From: an uncultured Hyphomicrobiales bacterium
Lineage (GTDB): Bacteria; Pseudomonadota; Alphaproteobacteria; Rhizobiales; Aestuariivirgaceae
DNA length: 17,471 bases
Reading direction: 5' to 3'
Assembly: GCA_903930095.1 (NCBI GenBank)
Contig: CAIYXE010000457.1
Location: forward strand, 1-17,471
The notes beneath the pieces were generated by a model. The model saw only the letters and a list, made by a program, of their open reading frames with translations. It had not been told where the DNA came from and did not search any database. This document shows positions 8,879 through 16,254 of the stretch, in pieces. The position numbers and the translations under genes were made by a program. Numbering within the stretch: position 1 is the stretch's first letter; every line of letters begins with the position of its first letter.

Positions 8879-8907
8879 TTGACAGGCCCGCCGAGCCTCT
8901 CTATGAA
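8879..8907 (+). promoter_or_regulatory. sigma-70-type promoter of tRNA-Leu
   Basis: A perfect TTGACA (8879-8884) is followed after exactly 17 bases by TATGAA (8902-8907), which matches the -10 consensus at four of six positions including TAT. The predicted start is about 8913-8915, a few bases before the mature tRNA 5' end at 8919. The region between the -10 and the start is CCGCCCCG, a GC-rich discriminator of the kind associated with stringently controlled stable-RNA promoters. Stringent control here is inferred. Confidence 0.75.
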
Positions 8908-8918
8908 CCGCCCCGCTG

Positions 8919-9003
<85 letters not shown>

Positions 9004-9037
9004 TCCCTATACATACGGCAAAGGTCGGGACCCTCTG

Positions 9038-9649
9038 ATGGCAGTCAAGCTTTACAAGGGCGACCTGCCCAATGGCCTCGATCTGGGGTCCTCCGTGGCA
9101 GTTGATACCGAGACGCTGGGTCTTGTCCCGCGCCGTGACAAGCTGTGCCTCGTTCAGCTCTCGTCCGGCGACGGCAATGCCCATCTGGTTCAGCTTGACC
9201 GCAGCAGCTATGACGCCCCGAACCTCAAGGCGCTGTTCGCCGATCCGGCGGTGACCAAGATCTTCCATTACGCCCGTTTCGACGTGGCCGTGATCAAGCA
9301 TTACCTCGGCATCGACACGGCTCCGCTCTACTGCACCAAGATCGCCTCCAAGCTCACCCGCACCTATACAGACCGGCATGGGCTCAAGGATCTGGTCAAG
9401 GAACTTCTCGGGATCGAGCTCAACAAGCAGCAGCAGAGTTCGGACTGGGGGGCCTACATGCTCTCCGACGCGCAGAAGCAATATGCCGCCCAGGATGTGA
9501 TCTACCTCCATGAGCTGAAGTCGAGGCTTGACCAGATGCTGGCCCGCGAAGGCCGGGAGGACATCGCCCGGGCCTGTTTCGCCTTCGTCCCCTCGCGCGC
9601 CGCGCTCGACCTTGCAGGCTGGACCGAGGACGATGTCTTCGCCCACTGA
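9038..9649 (+). CDS. rnd: ribonuclease D, short form (DEDDy 3'-5' exonuclease)
   Basis: A 203-residue 3'-5' exoribonuclease expected to trim 3' ends of tRNA and other RNAs. All three exonuclease motifs are present: Exo I AVDTETLGL (Asp23, Glu25), Exo II FHYARFDV (Asp82) and Exo III YAAQD (Tyr149, Asp153), which defines the DEDDy subgroup. It is only the catalytic domain: the two C-terminal HRDC domains of E. coli RNase D (about 375 residues) are absent, as is common in alphaproteobacteria. GGGA about seven bases before the ATG can serve as ribosome-binding site. It lies between tRNA-Leu and lptC, overlapping lptC by 17 bases. Homologues of this size are sometimes annotated as ribonuclease H-like or 3'-5' exonuclease domain proteins. 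Confidence 0.88.
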   Translation: MAVKLYKGDLPNGLDLGSSVAVDTETLGLVPRRDKLCLVQLSSGDGNAHLVQLDRSSYDAPNLKALFADPAVTKIFHYARFDVAVIKHYLGIDTAPLYCTKIASKLTRTYTDRHGLKDLVKELLGIELNKQQQSSDWGAYMLSDAQKQYAAQDVIYLHELKSRLDQMLAREGREDIARACFAFVPSRAALDLAGWTEDDVFAH

Positions 9650-10262
9650 CCAGGCCCGGAGGGCCGTGCGCCGGGCCGGGCTGGCGAAGGCCCTGACATG
9701 GCTGGCGGCGGCGCTGGGCCTGGGTTTCGTGCTGGTCTTCCTCGCGCAGGCGGGGCTTTTCACCGCCATGCTGCCGCAGGAGCCGGAGGCGCCGCCCCCG
9801 GCGCGCGCCGACCAGATCACCGCGGTCGAATCCACCATCACCGGCATCGACAATGAAAAACAGCCCTATGCGGTAACAGCCAAGCGCGGCTGGCAGGACG
9901 AGAACACCCCCTCCCTCGTCCACCTTGTGGAGCCTGCCGGCGTGTTCCGCCGCGCCGGCGGCACGGAGTTCACAATCACCGCCGAAACCGGTCTTTTCGA
10001 CACGGAAGCCAGGAAACTCGACCTCACCGGAAATGTCGTTCTGGAGCAGAAGGACCGGTTCAAGGCGCGCATGGAGCGCGCCAATGTGGTGATGGAGGAG
10101 AAGCGCCTCGTCTCTGAAAGCCCGGTCGCCGTCACCTTCCCGTCCGGCACGATCAATGCCAACGGCATGCAAATAACCGATGACGGTGCGCGAATTCTGT
10201 TCTTGAATGGGGTCAGAACACGCTTTGACGCGCCACAGACCAAGGGAGACGCAAATCCATGA
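9633..10262 (+). CDS. lptC: LPS export ABC transporter periplasmic protein LptC
   Basis: A bitopic inner-membrane protein of the Lpt bridge. It takes lipopolysaccharide from the LptB2FG transporter and passes it to LptA. Read from the ATG at 9633 it has 209 residues, with a basic N-terminus, one membrane helix at about 18-42 and a periplasmic beta-jellyroll domain. Segments such as FTITAETGLFDTEARKLDLTG and the closing SGTINANGMQITDDG are typical of the LptC/OstA-like fold. The frame is open further upstream, but this ATG follows GAGGA closely and places a normal anchor at the N-terminus. It overlaps the rnd stop by 17 bases and lptA by ATGA, so the three genes are probably translated from one message. 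Confidence 0.88.
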   Translation: MSSPTDQARRAVRRAGLAKALTWLAAALGLGFVLVFLAQAGLFTAMLPQEPEAPPPARADQITAVESTITGIDNEKQPYAVTAKRGWQDENTPSLVHLVEPAGVFRRAGGTEFTITAETGLFDTEARKLDLTGNVVLEQKDRFKARMERANVVMEEKRLVSESPVAVTFPSGTINANGMQITDDGARILFLNGVRTRFDAPQTKGDANP

Positions 10263-10744
10263 CAACCAGGTTCGCCGCCATCCTCGCCGCGGCCCTCATG
10301 CTGATGAGTGCGGGTACACTTAAGGCACAGACGCCCCAGGCGCCGGTGCCGGTGGACGTCGTCTCCAACGAGACGCTCATCATCGACGCCGAGAAAAAGA
10401 TCGTGTTCACCGGGGAGGTGGATGCGACGCGCGGCACCACCAACCTGAAGACGGACCTGCTCACCGTCACCTATGCCGAGGTCAAGCAGGCCGACGGCAG
10501 CATGAAACTCGATGCGACCGATCTCGACGCCAAGGGAAATGTCACCATCAAGACGCCGCGCGAGACGATCACCGGTGACTGGGCCAAGTTCAACCCGCAG
10601 ACGAACAAGCTGGTGGTGGGCGGTGCGGTCAAACTCTTGCAGGGCGCATCGGTGCTTTCGGGCAAAGAACTCAATGCCGACCTCAATACCAACAAGATCC
10701 AGATGACGGGTGGCCGCGTGAAGGGAAGCTTCCTGCCGGATTGA
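10259..10744 (+). CDS. lptA: LPS transport periplasmic protein LptA
   Basis: The periplasmic bridge protein that carries lipopolysaccharide from LptC to LptD/E at the outer membrane. The 161-residue precursor has a signal peptide of about 23 residues with a likely cut after LKA, before QTP. The rest is a single OstA-like beta-jellyroll: VDVVSNETLIIDAEKKIVFTGEVDATRG, then repeated strands including TDLDAKGNVTIKTP and ITGDWAKFNPQTNKLVV. The protein is slightly shorter than E. coli LptA (185). The ATG overlaps the lptC stop (ATGA). The gene ends 86 bases before the preferred lptB start, a long gap for this operon. Confidence 0.9.
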   Translation: MTTRFAAILAAALMLMSAGTLKAQTPQAPVPVDVVSNETLIIDAEKKIVFTGEVDATRGTTNLKTDLLTVTYAEVKQADGSMKLDATDLDAKGNVTIKTPRETITGDWAKFNPQTNKLVVGGAVKLLQGASVLSGKELNADLNTNKIQMTGGRVKGSFLPD

Positions 10745-10771
10745 CGGTCTTTAGGTAAAATTAAATCTATT
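10741..10771 (+). promoter_or_regulatory. candidate internal promoter in an AT-rich island before lptB
   Basis: The gap after lptA contains 10751-10772, of which 19 of 22 bases are A or T in a window that is otherwise very GC-rich. TTGACG (10741-10746, overlapping the lptA stop) and TCTATT (10766-10771) could form a -35/-10 pair at a loose 19-base spacing. TAAAAT (10756-10761) is an alternative -10 without a good -35. If used, it would let lptB and rpoN be transcribed apart from rnd-lptC-lptA. The evidence is compositional and weak. Confidence 0.3.
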
Positions 10772-10830
10772 TGGTGGATTCTCGATTGGCGCGTGACGAA
10801 AACGTGGTGACAGACAGGCAGGCTCTCAAG

Positions 10831-11613
10831 ATGGCGCCCCGGCGGGCACAGATTCCGCAAACGGACGTCAGAGGGCAGGCCGGTGCTGCGCAAGCCGGGC
10901 TGGTGGTTGAGGGCTTGAGGAAGTCCTACAAGCGCAGGCCCGTGGTGCGCGATGTCTCGCTTTCCGTCAGGCGCGGTGAAGCTGTGGGACTTCTGGGACC
11001 CAATGGCGCCGGCAAGACGACGGTGTTCTACATGATCACCGGCCTCATTGCCGCCGACAGCGGCCGGATCAGCCTCGATGGCACGGAGATCACCCACCTG
11101 CCCATGTACCGGAGGGCAAGGCTCGGGATTGGTTATCTGGCGCAAGAGAGCTCGATCTTCCGCGGCCTGACCGTCGAGGAAAACATTCGCGCCGTGCTGG
11201 AGCTGACCGAGGGCTCCCGGCAACAGCGCGAAGAAAAGTTGCGTGAGTTGCTTGATGAGTTCTCAATTTCCCACCTCCGGAATTCGCCGGCTGTTGCGCT
11301 CTCTGGCGGAGAGCGTCGCCGCGTGGAAATCGCCCGCGCCCTTGCCGCCGACCCAGAGTTCATGCTCCTCGACGAGCCGTTCGCCGGAATTGACCCGATT
11401 GCGATCAGTGATATTCGCAAGCTGGTGCGACAGCTCACCTCTCGGGGAATCGGGGTGCTTGTTACGGATCACAACGTCCGCGAAACCCTTGAACTCATCG
11501 ACACGGCGCTCATCATCCATGAGGGCCAGGTCCTGACGCAGGGCACGCCCGATGAGATCGTGGCGAACGCTGACGTCCGGCGCCATTATCTCGGCGCCGA
11601 CTTCAGCCTGTGA
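10831..11613 (+). CDS. lptB: LPS export ABC transporter ATP-binding protein LptB
   Basis: The cytoplasmic ATPase that drives lipopolysaccharide extraction from the inner membrane with LptF and LptG, which are not in this window. From the ATG at 10831 it has 260 residues: Walker A GPNGAGKT at 56-63, the family-typical YLAQESSIFRGLTVEENI around the Q-loop, signature LSGGERRR at 157-164, Walker B MLLDEPFAGIDP from about 178, and the switch histidine in TDHNVRET at 214. The frame also stays open upstream from TTG 10771 and GTG codons at 10774, 10804 and 10807, which would add up to 20 residues. The ATG is preferred because AGGCAGG precedes it. Even so the core begins only at about residue 24, so there is a short N-terminal extension. 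rpoN follows after 16 bases. Confidence 0.93.
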   Translation: MAPRRAQIPQTDVRGQAGAAQAGLVVEGLRKSYKRRPVVRDVSLSVRRGEAVGLLGPNGAGKTTVFYMITGLIAADSGRISLDGTEITHLPMYRRARLGIGYLAQESSIFRGLTVEENIRAVLELTEGSRQQREEKLRELLDEFSISHLRNSPAVALSGGERRRVEIARALAADPEFMLLDEPFAGIDPIAISDIRKLVRQLTSRGIGVLVTDHNVRETLELIDTALIIHEGQVLTQGTPDEIVANADVRRHYLGADFSL

Positions 11614-11629
11614 ACCATGAGAGCGCGCC

Positions 11630-13150
11630 ATGGCGCTGAACCAGAGGCTCGAACTCCGCCAGGGCCAGTCGCTCGTCATGACGCCGCAGCTGCAGCAGGC
11701 AATCAAGCTGCTGCAGATGTCGAATATCGAGCTTCAGGTTTTCGTCGACCAGGAGCTTGAGCGCAATCCGCTGCTCGAGCGTGACGAGAGGAACGAGGTT
11801 CAGACGGAGAGCCTCCCGGCCACCGGCGGCCAGCCCGACATGGTGAGCGCGCTTCAGGCAGACACCGGAGCGGAAGAACGGCTTCGTACGCTCGATACCG
11901 AACTCGAGAATGTCTATACCCATGAGGCGCGCGCCGATGCCGCCAACCGGCTTGCCCAGGGCGCGCAGGATTCGGGCTGGTCCTCGCTGAGGCCGCAGGG
12001 GGCCATGTCTCTCAACGCCGAGGACAATGATTTCGCGGCAACCCTCACCAGCCAGCCCACTCTTGCCGAGTACCTTACGCAACAGATGAACCTCCTGCTG
12101 ACGGAGGCGTCCGAGCGGCTGATCGGCCATCACCTGATCGGCATGCTGAACGAGGATGGCTATCTCACCTCAGGCGCTGAGCCGGTGGCGGAAACCCTCG
12201 GCACATCGGTGACCCATGTGGAGAGCGTGCTGGCGAAGCTGAGATCCTGCGACCCTCCGGGTGTTTTCGCCCGCGACCTCAAGGAATGCCTGAGCCTGCA
12301 ACTCATGGAGCGTGACCGCTTCGATCCGGCCATGCAGGCCCTCGTCGCCAACCTTGAGCTTTTGGCACGGCGTGACTTTCCGGCTCTGAAGTCGCTTTGC
12401 CGCGTCGACCTCGACGACCTCAAGGACATGATCGCCGAACTGCGCGCCCTCAATCCCAAGCCGGGCAGCGCTTTCGGGTCTGAGCCCGTGCAGCCGGTCA
12501 TTCCGGATGTGATCGTGCGGGCTTCGCCCGAAGGCGCCTGGATCGTCGAACTCAATACCGAGACGCTGCCGCGCGTCCTCATCAACAACCAGTATCTGGC
12601 GCGCGTTTCCACCAAGGCGGCGCGAAGCGAGGACAGGGTCTATCTGTCAGAGTGCCAGGCCAATGCCACCTGGCTGGTCAAGAGCCTCGACCAGCGGGCC
12701 AAGACCATCCTGAAGGTGGCGCGCGAGATCGTGCGCCAGCAGGATGCTTTCCTGGTGCTGGGCGTGCAGCATCTCAGGCCTCTCAACCTGAGGACGGTGG
12801 CAGATGCCATCGAGATGCATGAATCGACGGTGAGCCGGGTGACGTCCAACAAATACATGGCAACGCCGCGCGGCATCTACGAGCTCAAGTATTTCTTTAC
12901 CACGGCCATCGCTTCTTCCGAGGAGCAAGGCGATGCTCATTCGGCCGAAGCCGTGCGCCACCGCATCAAGGAACTGATCGGGCAGGAGACGGATAAAGTC
13001 CTCTCCGATGACACGATCGTCCAGCGGTTGCAGGCGATGGGGATCGAGATCGCCCGCCGGACGGTAGCCAAATACCGGGAAGAGTTGGGAATTCCGTCTT
13101 CCGTCCAGCGCCGGCGGGAGCGCAAGGTCAGCCTCCGTATGGGGCGTTGA
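11630..13150 (+). CDS. rpoN: RNA polymerase sigma-54 factor RpoN
   Basis: The alternative sigma factor that recognises -24/-12 promoters and needs an AAA+ activator; it typically controls nitrogen, motility and carbon-transport genes. The 506-residue protein has a glutamine- and leucine-rich activator-interacting region I (residues 1-50, QSLVMTPQLQQAIKLLQMS). An acidic linker follows, then the core-binding domain from about 120 to 320, the helix-turn-helix around 390-420 (HESTVSRVTSNKYM), and the diagnostic RpoN box ARRTVAKYRE at 475-484. All expected regions are present and intact. It lies 16 bases after lptB, the arrangement conserved across proteobacteria. A sigma-54-like site lies 60-75 bases downstream of its stop. 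Confidence 0.97.
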   Translation: MALNQRLELRQGQSLVMTPQLQQAIKLLQMSNIELQVFVDQELERNPLLERDERNEVQTESLPATGGQPDMVSALQADTGAEERLRTLDTELENVYTHEARADAANRLAQGAQDSGWSSLRPQGAMSLNAEDNDFAATLTSQPTLAEYLTQQMNLLLTEASERLIGHHLIGMLNEDGYLTSGAEPVAETLGTSVTHVESVLAKLRSCDPPGVFARDLKECLSLQLMERDRFDPAMQALVANLELLARRDFPALKSLCRVDLDDLKDMIAELRALNPKPGSAFGSEPVQPVIPDVIVRASPEGAWIVELNTETLPRVLINNQYLARVSTKAARSEDRVYLSECQANATWLVKSLDQRAKTILKVAREIVRQQDAFLVLGVQHLRPLNLRTVADAIEMHESTVSRVTSNKYMATPRGIYELKYFFTTAIASSEEQGDAHSAEAVRHRIKELIGQETDKVLSDDTIVQRLQAMGIEIARRTVAKYREELGIPSSVQRRRERKVSLRMGR

Positions 13151-13210
13151 CGTGGCTCTCCCGCTCGACTAGGTTCCGCCCCGCTTCGCAGACGGCCCGG
13201 ACGGGCGGCA

Positions 13211-13226
13211 GGGTGCCGCGTTTGCA
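13211..13226 (+). promoter_or_regulatory. candidate sigma-54 (-24/-12) promoter upstream of hpf
   Basis: The 16 bases GGGTGCCGCGTTTGCA carry the invariant GG and GC dinucleotides exactly ten bases apart and a perfect TTGCA -12 block; the -24 block matches only partly (GG and one C of TGGCACG). The predicted start would be about 13237, roughly 100 bases before the hpf ATG. The position between rpoN and hpf makes regulation by RpoN itself plausible. No activator-binding site could be recognised, and a chance match is possible. Confidence 0.4.
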
Positions 13227-13335
13227 GCGAAGAAAACAGGTAGAGCTCCGGGCAAGATTGACAGGCCAGTTGACGTGACAGCCAAACGCGCCCATGTGTA
13301 TTGCTCAGGGCGAAGCAGGGATATTTGCGACGACC

Positions 13336-13908
13336 ATGCAGATCAAAGTCACCGGTAAGAACCTCGATGTCGGCGACGCCTTGCGTGAGCACATCGAGTC
13401 TCGCCTTCAGCTGATCAAGCAGAAGTACTTCGAGGGAACGGTCCATGCGCATGTGACCGTGGAAAAGCAGCGCGTTGGCTTCCACACGGATTGCACCCTG
13501 CACCTGGCCACGGGGCTGGTGCTGCAGGCAGAGGGCACGGGAGCCGAGGCCCACCCGAGCTTCGACAAGGCGGCAAGCCACCTCGAGAAGCAGCTCAAGC
13601 GCTATAAGCAGAGGCTGAAGGACCACCACCGCGCCCGGCGCGAGCCGGTGCGCCGGGTGACGGCACAAAGCTACACGATCCCCGCTGCAACGGATGCCAA
13701 TGAAGAGGTGGCAGAAGCCCATCCCGTGATCGTGGCGGAAACCGGCGTCGAACTGCCGGAACTGTCGGTCGGCGAGGCGGTTATGCAACTCGACATTTCG
13801 ACGATGCCATTCCTGCTCTTCCGCAACGGAGGGCATGGCGGCCTCAACCTCGTCTACAGGCGCCCCGATGGGAACATCGGCTGGGTCGACCCGACGCCGA
13901 GCGCCTGA
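13336..13908 (+). CDS. hpf: ribosome hibernation promoting factor, long form (HPF/RaiA family)
   Basis: Binds the 30S decoding region in slow growth and, through its C-terminal domain, pairs ribosomes into inactive 100S dimers. The 190-residue protein has the two domains of the long form. The N-terminal ribosome-binding domain (about 1-105, MQIKVTGKNLDVGDALREHIE, then KQLKRYKQRLKDHHR) is followed by a variable linker. The C-terminal dimerisation domain (about 135-190) has AVMQLDISTMPFLLFRN and NLVYRRPDGNIGWVDP. The frame stays open 14 codons upstream, but the ATG at 13336 matches the family N-terminus. It follows a 185-base gap after rpoN that holds a sigma-54-like site, and precedes ptsN by 28 bases. 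Confidence 0.93.
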   Translation: MQIKVTGKNLDVGDALREHIESRLQLIKQKYFEGTVHAHVTVEKQRVGFHTDCTLHLATGLVLQAEGTGAEAHPSFDKAASHLEKQLKRYKQRLKDHHRARREPVRRVTAQSYTIPAATDANEEVAEAHPVIVAETGVELPELSVGEAVMQLDISTMPFLLFRNGGHGGLNLVYRRPDGNIGWVDPTPSA

Positions 13909-13936
13909 TCACCGATCTTTACGGGACACGACCCGC

Positions 13937-14416
13937 ATGACCCTGGATTCCCTCATCGACAAGCAGTCTGTTCTGGCCAGTCTCAAGGCGGCGAACAAGA
14001 AACAGCTGCTGCAGGAACTGTCCCACGCCATGGCCGGACAGGTGGCCATCGATCACCGCGTGATCTTCGAGACGTTGCTGAAGCGTGAAAAGCTCGGCTC
14101 CACCGGCATTGGCCAGGGCATTGCCATTCCGCATGGCAAGGTGCCATCCATCTCACGCGTCTATGGCCTGTTCGCGAGGCTGGCCCAGCCGGTTGATTTC
14201 GAGTCGGTCGACGGCCAGCCGGTCGATCTCGTCTTCGTCCTGCTCGCTCCTGAGCATGCCGGTGCTGATCATCTCAAGGCCCTGGCCCGGATTTCGCGGT
14301 TGCTGCGGGATCCCGGCGTCGTGGCCAAGCTCCGCGGCACCGATGATGCCGAGGGCCTCTATGCCATCCTGACGGAGCCTGCCGCAAACCCGAAGCCCAG
14401 CGCCTCGGCGGCTTGA
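13937..14416 (+). CDS. ptsN: PTS IIA-like nitrogen-regulatory protein PtsN (EIIA-Ntr)
   Basis: The terminal phospho-acceptor of the nitrogen phosphotransferase system, a regulator (of potassium transport, carbon/nitrogen balance and others) rather than a sugar transporter. The 159-residue protein is one EIIA type-2 domain. The phosphorylated histidine is His66 in GIGQGIAIPHGKVP, and FVLLAPEHAGADHLKALARIS is the conserved second-histidine region. The ATG at 13937 gives the standard start (TLDSLIDKQSVLASLKA). It follows hpf by 28 bases, matching the rpoN-hpf-ptsN order of other proteobacteria. The rapZ and npr genes that follow in E. coli are absent; an AroE-family gene converges 40 bases downstream instead. 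Confidence 0.95.
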   Translation: MTLDSLIDKQSVLASLKAANKKQLLQELSHAMAGQVAIDHRVIFETLLKREKLGSTGIGQGIAIPHGKVPSISRVYGLFARLAQPVDFESVDGQPVDLVFVLLAPEHAGADHLKALARISRLLRDPGVVAKLRGTDDAEGLYAILTEPAANPKPSASAA

Positions 14417-14456
14417 CCGGAGACGGGTTCCGCCGCCGGCCACCCCCACGCGCGGT

Positions 14457-15308
14457 TCAATGGGCGAAGATGTCCTCGAGCGACCTGCGCATCGCGGCGG
14501 GATCGGCATCAAGCCCCGTCCAGTACTTCACCCCGATCACCCCCTGGTTGATCAGCATGCCCAGCCCGTCGATGGTGGTGCAGCCCTGCGCCTTGGCGTC
14601 TCGCAGGAAGCGGGTGTCCGGCGGGTCCACGATCACGTCCGCCACCACCATGGCCGGTGTGAGGGAGGACACATCGATGTCGAGCGGTGCATTGCCATTG
14701 CCGAGCCCGATGGATGTGGCATTGACCACGATGTCAGCCGCCTTCGGAATGGCATAGGTCTTGTCCCACAGTGCCAGTGTTGCGGGTGCATTCGTCTTCT
14801 CGTTCAACAGCTTCACCAGTGGTTCGCCCCGCGCCGCCGAGCGGTTGACGACGGTGATGGAGCGGGCCCCGGCCAGCGCCAACTCGACGCCGATGGCCCG
14901 CGCTGCTCCGCCCGCCCCGAACATCACGATGCTCCGGCCCTGGGGGTCCACCACCTCCTGAAGCGATTTGAGAAAGCCCTTGCCGTCGGTGTTCTCGCCG
15001 ATGAAGCGGCCATCGCGGTTCACCGCGCAGTTGACGGCGCCCATGATGGCGGCACTCTCGCCCAGCCCGTCCAGCAGGGGAATCACCGCCACCTTGTGGG
15101 GAATGGACAGGTTGAAGCCCCGCCAGCCCATGGCGCGCGCACCCTTGACGGCATCTGCCAGCATCTCCGGCGGCACCTCGCAATTGACATAGCGCCAGTT
15201 GAGGCCGTGGTGGCGGAAGGCCGCCTCGATCATTGCCACCGTGGGGTTGCCGTTGGAGCCCTCGGAAAACGAGCCCACCAGTTCGCTTCTGAAATCGCGT
15301 GATGCCAT
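14457..15308 (-). CDS. shikimate dehydrogenase (AroE) family protein, divergent substrate loop
   Basis: A 283-residue NAD(P)-dependent dehydrogenase of the shikimate/quinate family. The catalytic lysine is present in NLSIPHK (Lys72) and the aspartate in GENTD (Asp108). The nucleotide-binding loop is GAGGAARA (131-138), and NRSAAR (155-160) resembles the NADP-binding NRT motif. The N-terminal loop that in classical AroE reads NPxxHSxSP, with two serines holding the shikimate carboxylate, here reads GSFSEGSNGNPT (12-23), so at least the second serine is missing. A paralogue with another hydroxyacid substrate is therefore as likely as the housekeeping enzyme, which in many Rhizobiales lies near coaE and dnaQ. 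A strong GGAGG lies eight bases before the ATG. It is divergent from dapF and convergent with ptsN. Confidence 0.85.
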   Translation of the reverse strand: MASRDFRSELVGSFSEGSNGNPTVAMIEAAFRHHGLNWRYVNCEVPPEMLADAVKGARAMGWRGFNLSIPHKVAVIPLLDGLGESAAIMGAVNCAVNRDGRFIGENTDGKGFLKSLQEVVDPQGRSIVMFGAGGAARAIGVELALAGARSITVVNRSAARGEPLVKLLNEKTNAPATLALWDKTYAIPKAADIVVNATSIGLGNGNAPLDIDVSSLTPAMVVADVIVDPPDTRFLRDAKAQGCTTIDGLGMLINQGVIGVKYWTGLDADPAAMRRSLEDIFAH

Positions 15309-15381
15309 GCCTGCCGCCTCCCAACGGCGCCGCTGAGGCTAGCATCTATCGGCGGTCTAGCAATCCCTTGGGCTTTTCCCA

Positions 15382-15387
15382 TATAAG
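15382..15387 (+). promoter_or_regulatory. candidate -10 element just upstream of dapF
   Basis: TATAAG matches the -10 consensus at five of six positions and ends six bases before the dapF ATG, so transcription from it would start at or next to the start codon. There is no matching -35 at normal spacing. The overlapping AAGG (15385-15388) could equally be the ribosome-binding site of a longer message, so the two readings compete. Confidence 0.3.
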
Positions 15388-15393
15388 GCCCCC

Positions 15394-16251
15394 ATGACTG
15401 AGGCCTCACCCCTCCATTTCCGCAAGATGAACGGGCTCGGAAACGACTTCGTCGTGTTCGATGCGCGCCAGCGCCCCATTGCCATGGACGAAGCCAAGGC
15501 CCGCGCCATCGCCGACCGCAAGACCGGCATCGGCTGCGACCAGCTGATCGTGATCGAGCCGTCGCGGAAGGCGGACGTTACCATGCGCATCTGGAACAAT
15601 GAGGGTGAGGAGGTCGAAAGCTGCGGCAACGCCACGCGCTGCATCGCGGACGTGCTGTTTGCGGAAAAGAACGCCACCCGCGCCACGATCGACACCAAGG
15701 GCGGTTTCCTTGTGGCGGAAAAGGGCGGTGACCTGCTCGTCACCGTCGACATGGGTGCGCCCCGCTTCGACTGGCAGGATATTCCGCTGTCGCAGAAGTT
15801 CCATGACACGCGCTACATCGACCTCTTCGTCGGACCCGTCGACGCACCGCTGATCGACAAGCCGTCAGTTGTGAATGTCGGCAATCCGCACTGCATCTTC
15901 TGGGTCAAGGACCTCGACGTCGTCGACCTCGCCAGGGTCGGCCCCATGCTGGAGCATCACCCGCTGTTCCCCAACCGCGCCAACATCACGCTGGCGCGCA
16001 TCGACGCGAGGGACCACGTGACGATCAAGGTGTGGGAGCGGGGCGCGGGCCTCACCCAGGCCTGCGGCACGGCGGCCTGCGCCGTGATGGCGGCGGGCTT
16101 CCGCCTCAAGCGGCTGGACCGCAAGGCCACCGTCACGCTGCCGGGCGGCGATCTCTTCATGGATGTGCGCGAAAGCGACGGCCACATCATCATGACAGGC
16201 CCCGTGACCTATGAATTCGAAGGCGACCTGCCGCCCCATCTTGCGGTGTGA
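15394..16251 (+). CDS. dapF: diaminopimelate epimerase DapF
   Basis: A cytoplasmic, cofactor-free epimerase converting LL- to meso-diaminopimelate, the direct precursor of lysine and of the peptidoglycan cross-linking residue. The 285-residue protein has the two-cysteine active site: Cys77 in ESCGNATRC and Cys224 in QACGTAAC. It also has the conserved starts FRKMNGLGNDFVVFD and TGIGCDQL, plus NVGNPHCIFW. The length and both symmetrical halves are complete. The start ATG gives the normal family N-terminus. It lies 85 bases from the divergent AroE-family gene, and mtaB follows after three bases, so dapF and mtaB are very probably one operon, a common arrangement in alphaproteobacteria. Confidence 0.97.
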   Translation: MTEASPLHFRKMNGLGNDFVVFDARQRPIAMDEAKARAIADRKTGIGCDQLIVIEPSRKADVTMRIWNNEGEEVESCGNATRCIADVLFAEKNATRATIDTKGGFLVAEKGGDLLVTVDMGAPRFDWQDIPLSQKFHDTRYIDLFVGPVDAPLIDKPSVVNVGNPHCIFWVKDLDVVDLARVGPMLEHHPLFPNRANITLARIDARDHVTIKVWERGAGLTQACGTAACAVMAAGFRLKRLDRKATVTLPGGDLFMDVRESDGHIIMTGPVTYEFEGDLPPHLAV

Positions 16252-16254
16252 GTG

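Noticed and set aside
13176..13208. GC-rich inverted pieces (CCGCCC...GGGCGG, GCCC-GGAC-GGGC) as a terminator of rpoN
   Set aside because: The stems are only 4-6 bases, with a long loop or none extending, and no T-run follows.
12937..13836. A 299-codon minus-strand open frame spanning the rpoN end and hpf
   Set aside because: It is antisense to two conserved genes with no ribosome-binding site or domain; the bridge over the intergenic gap is by chance.
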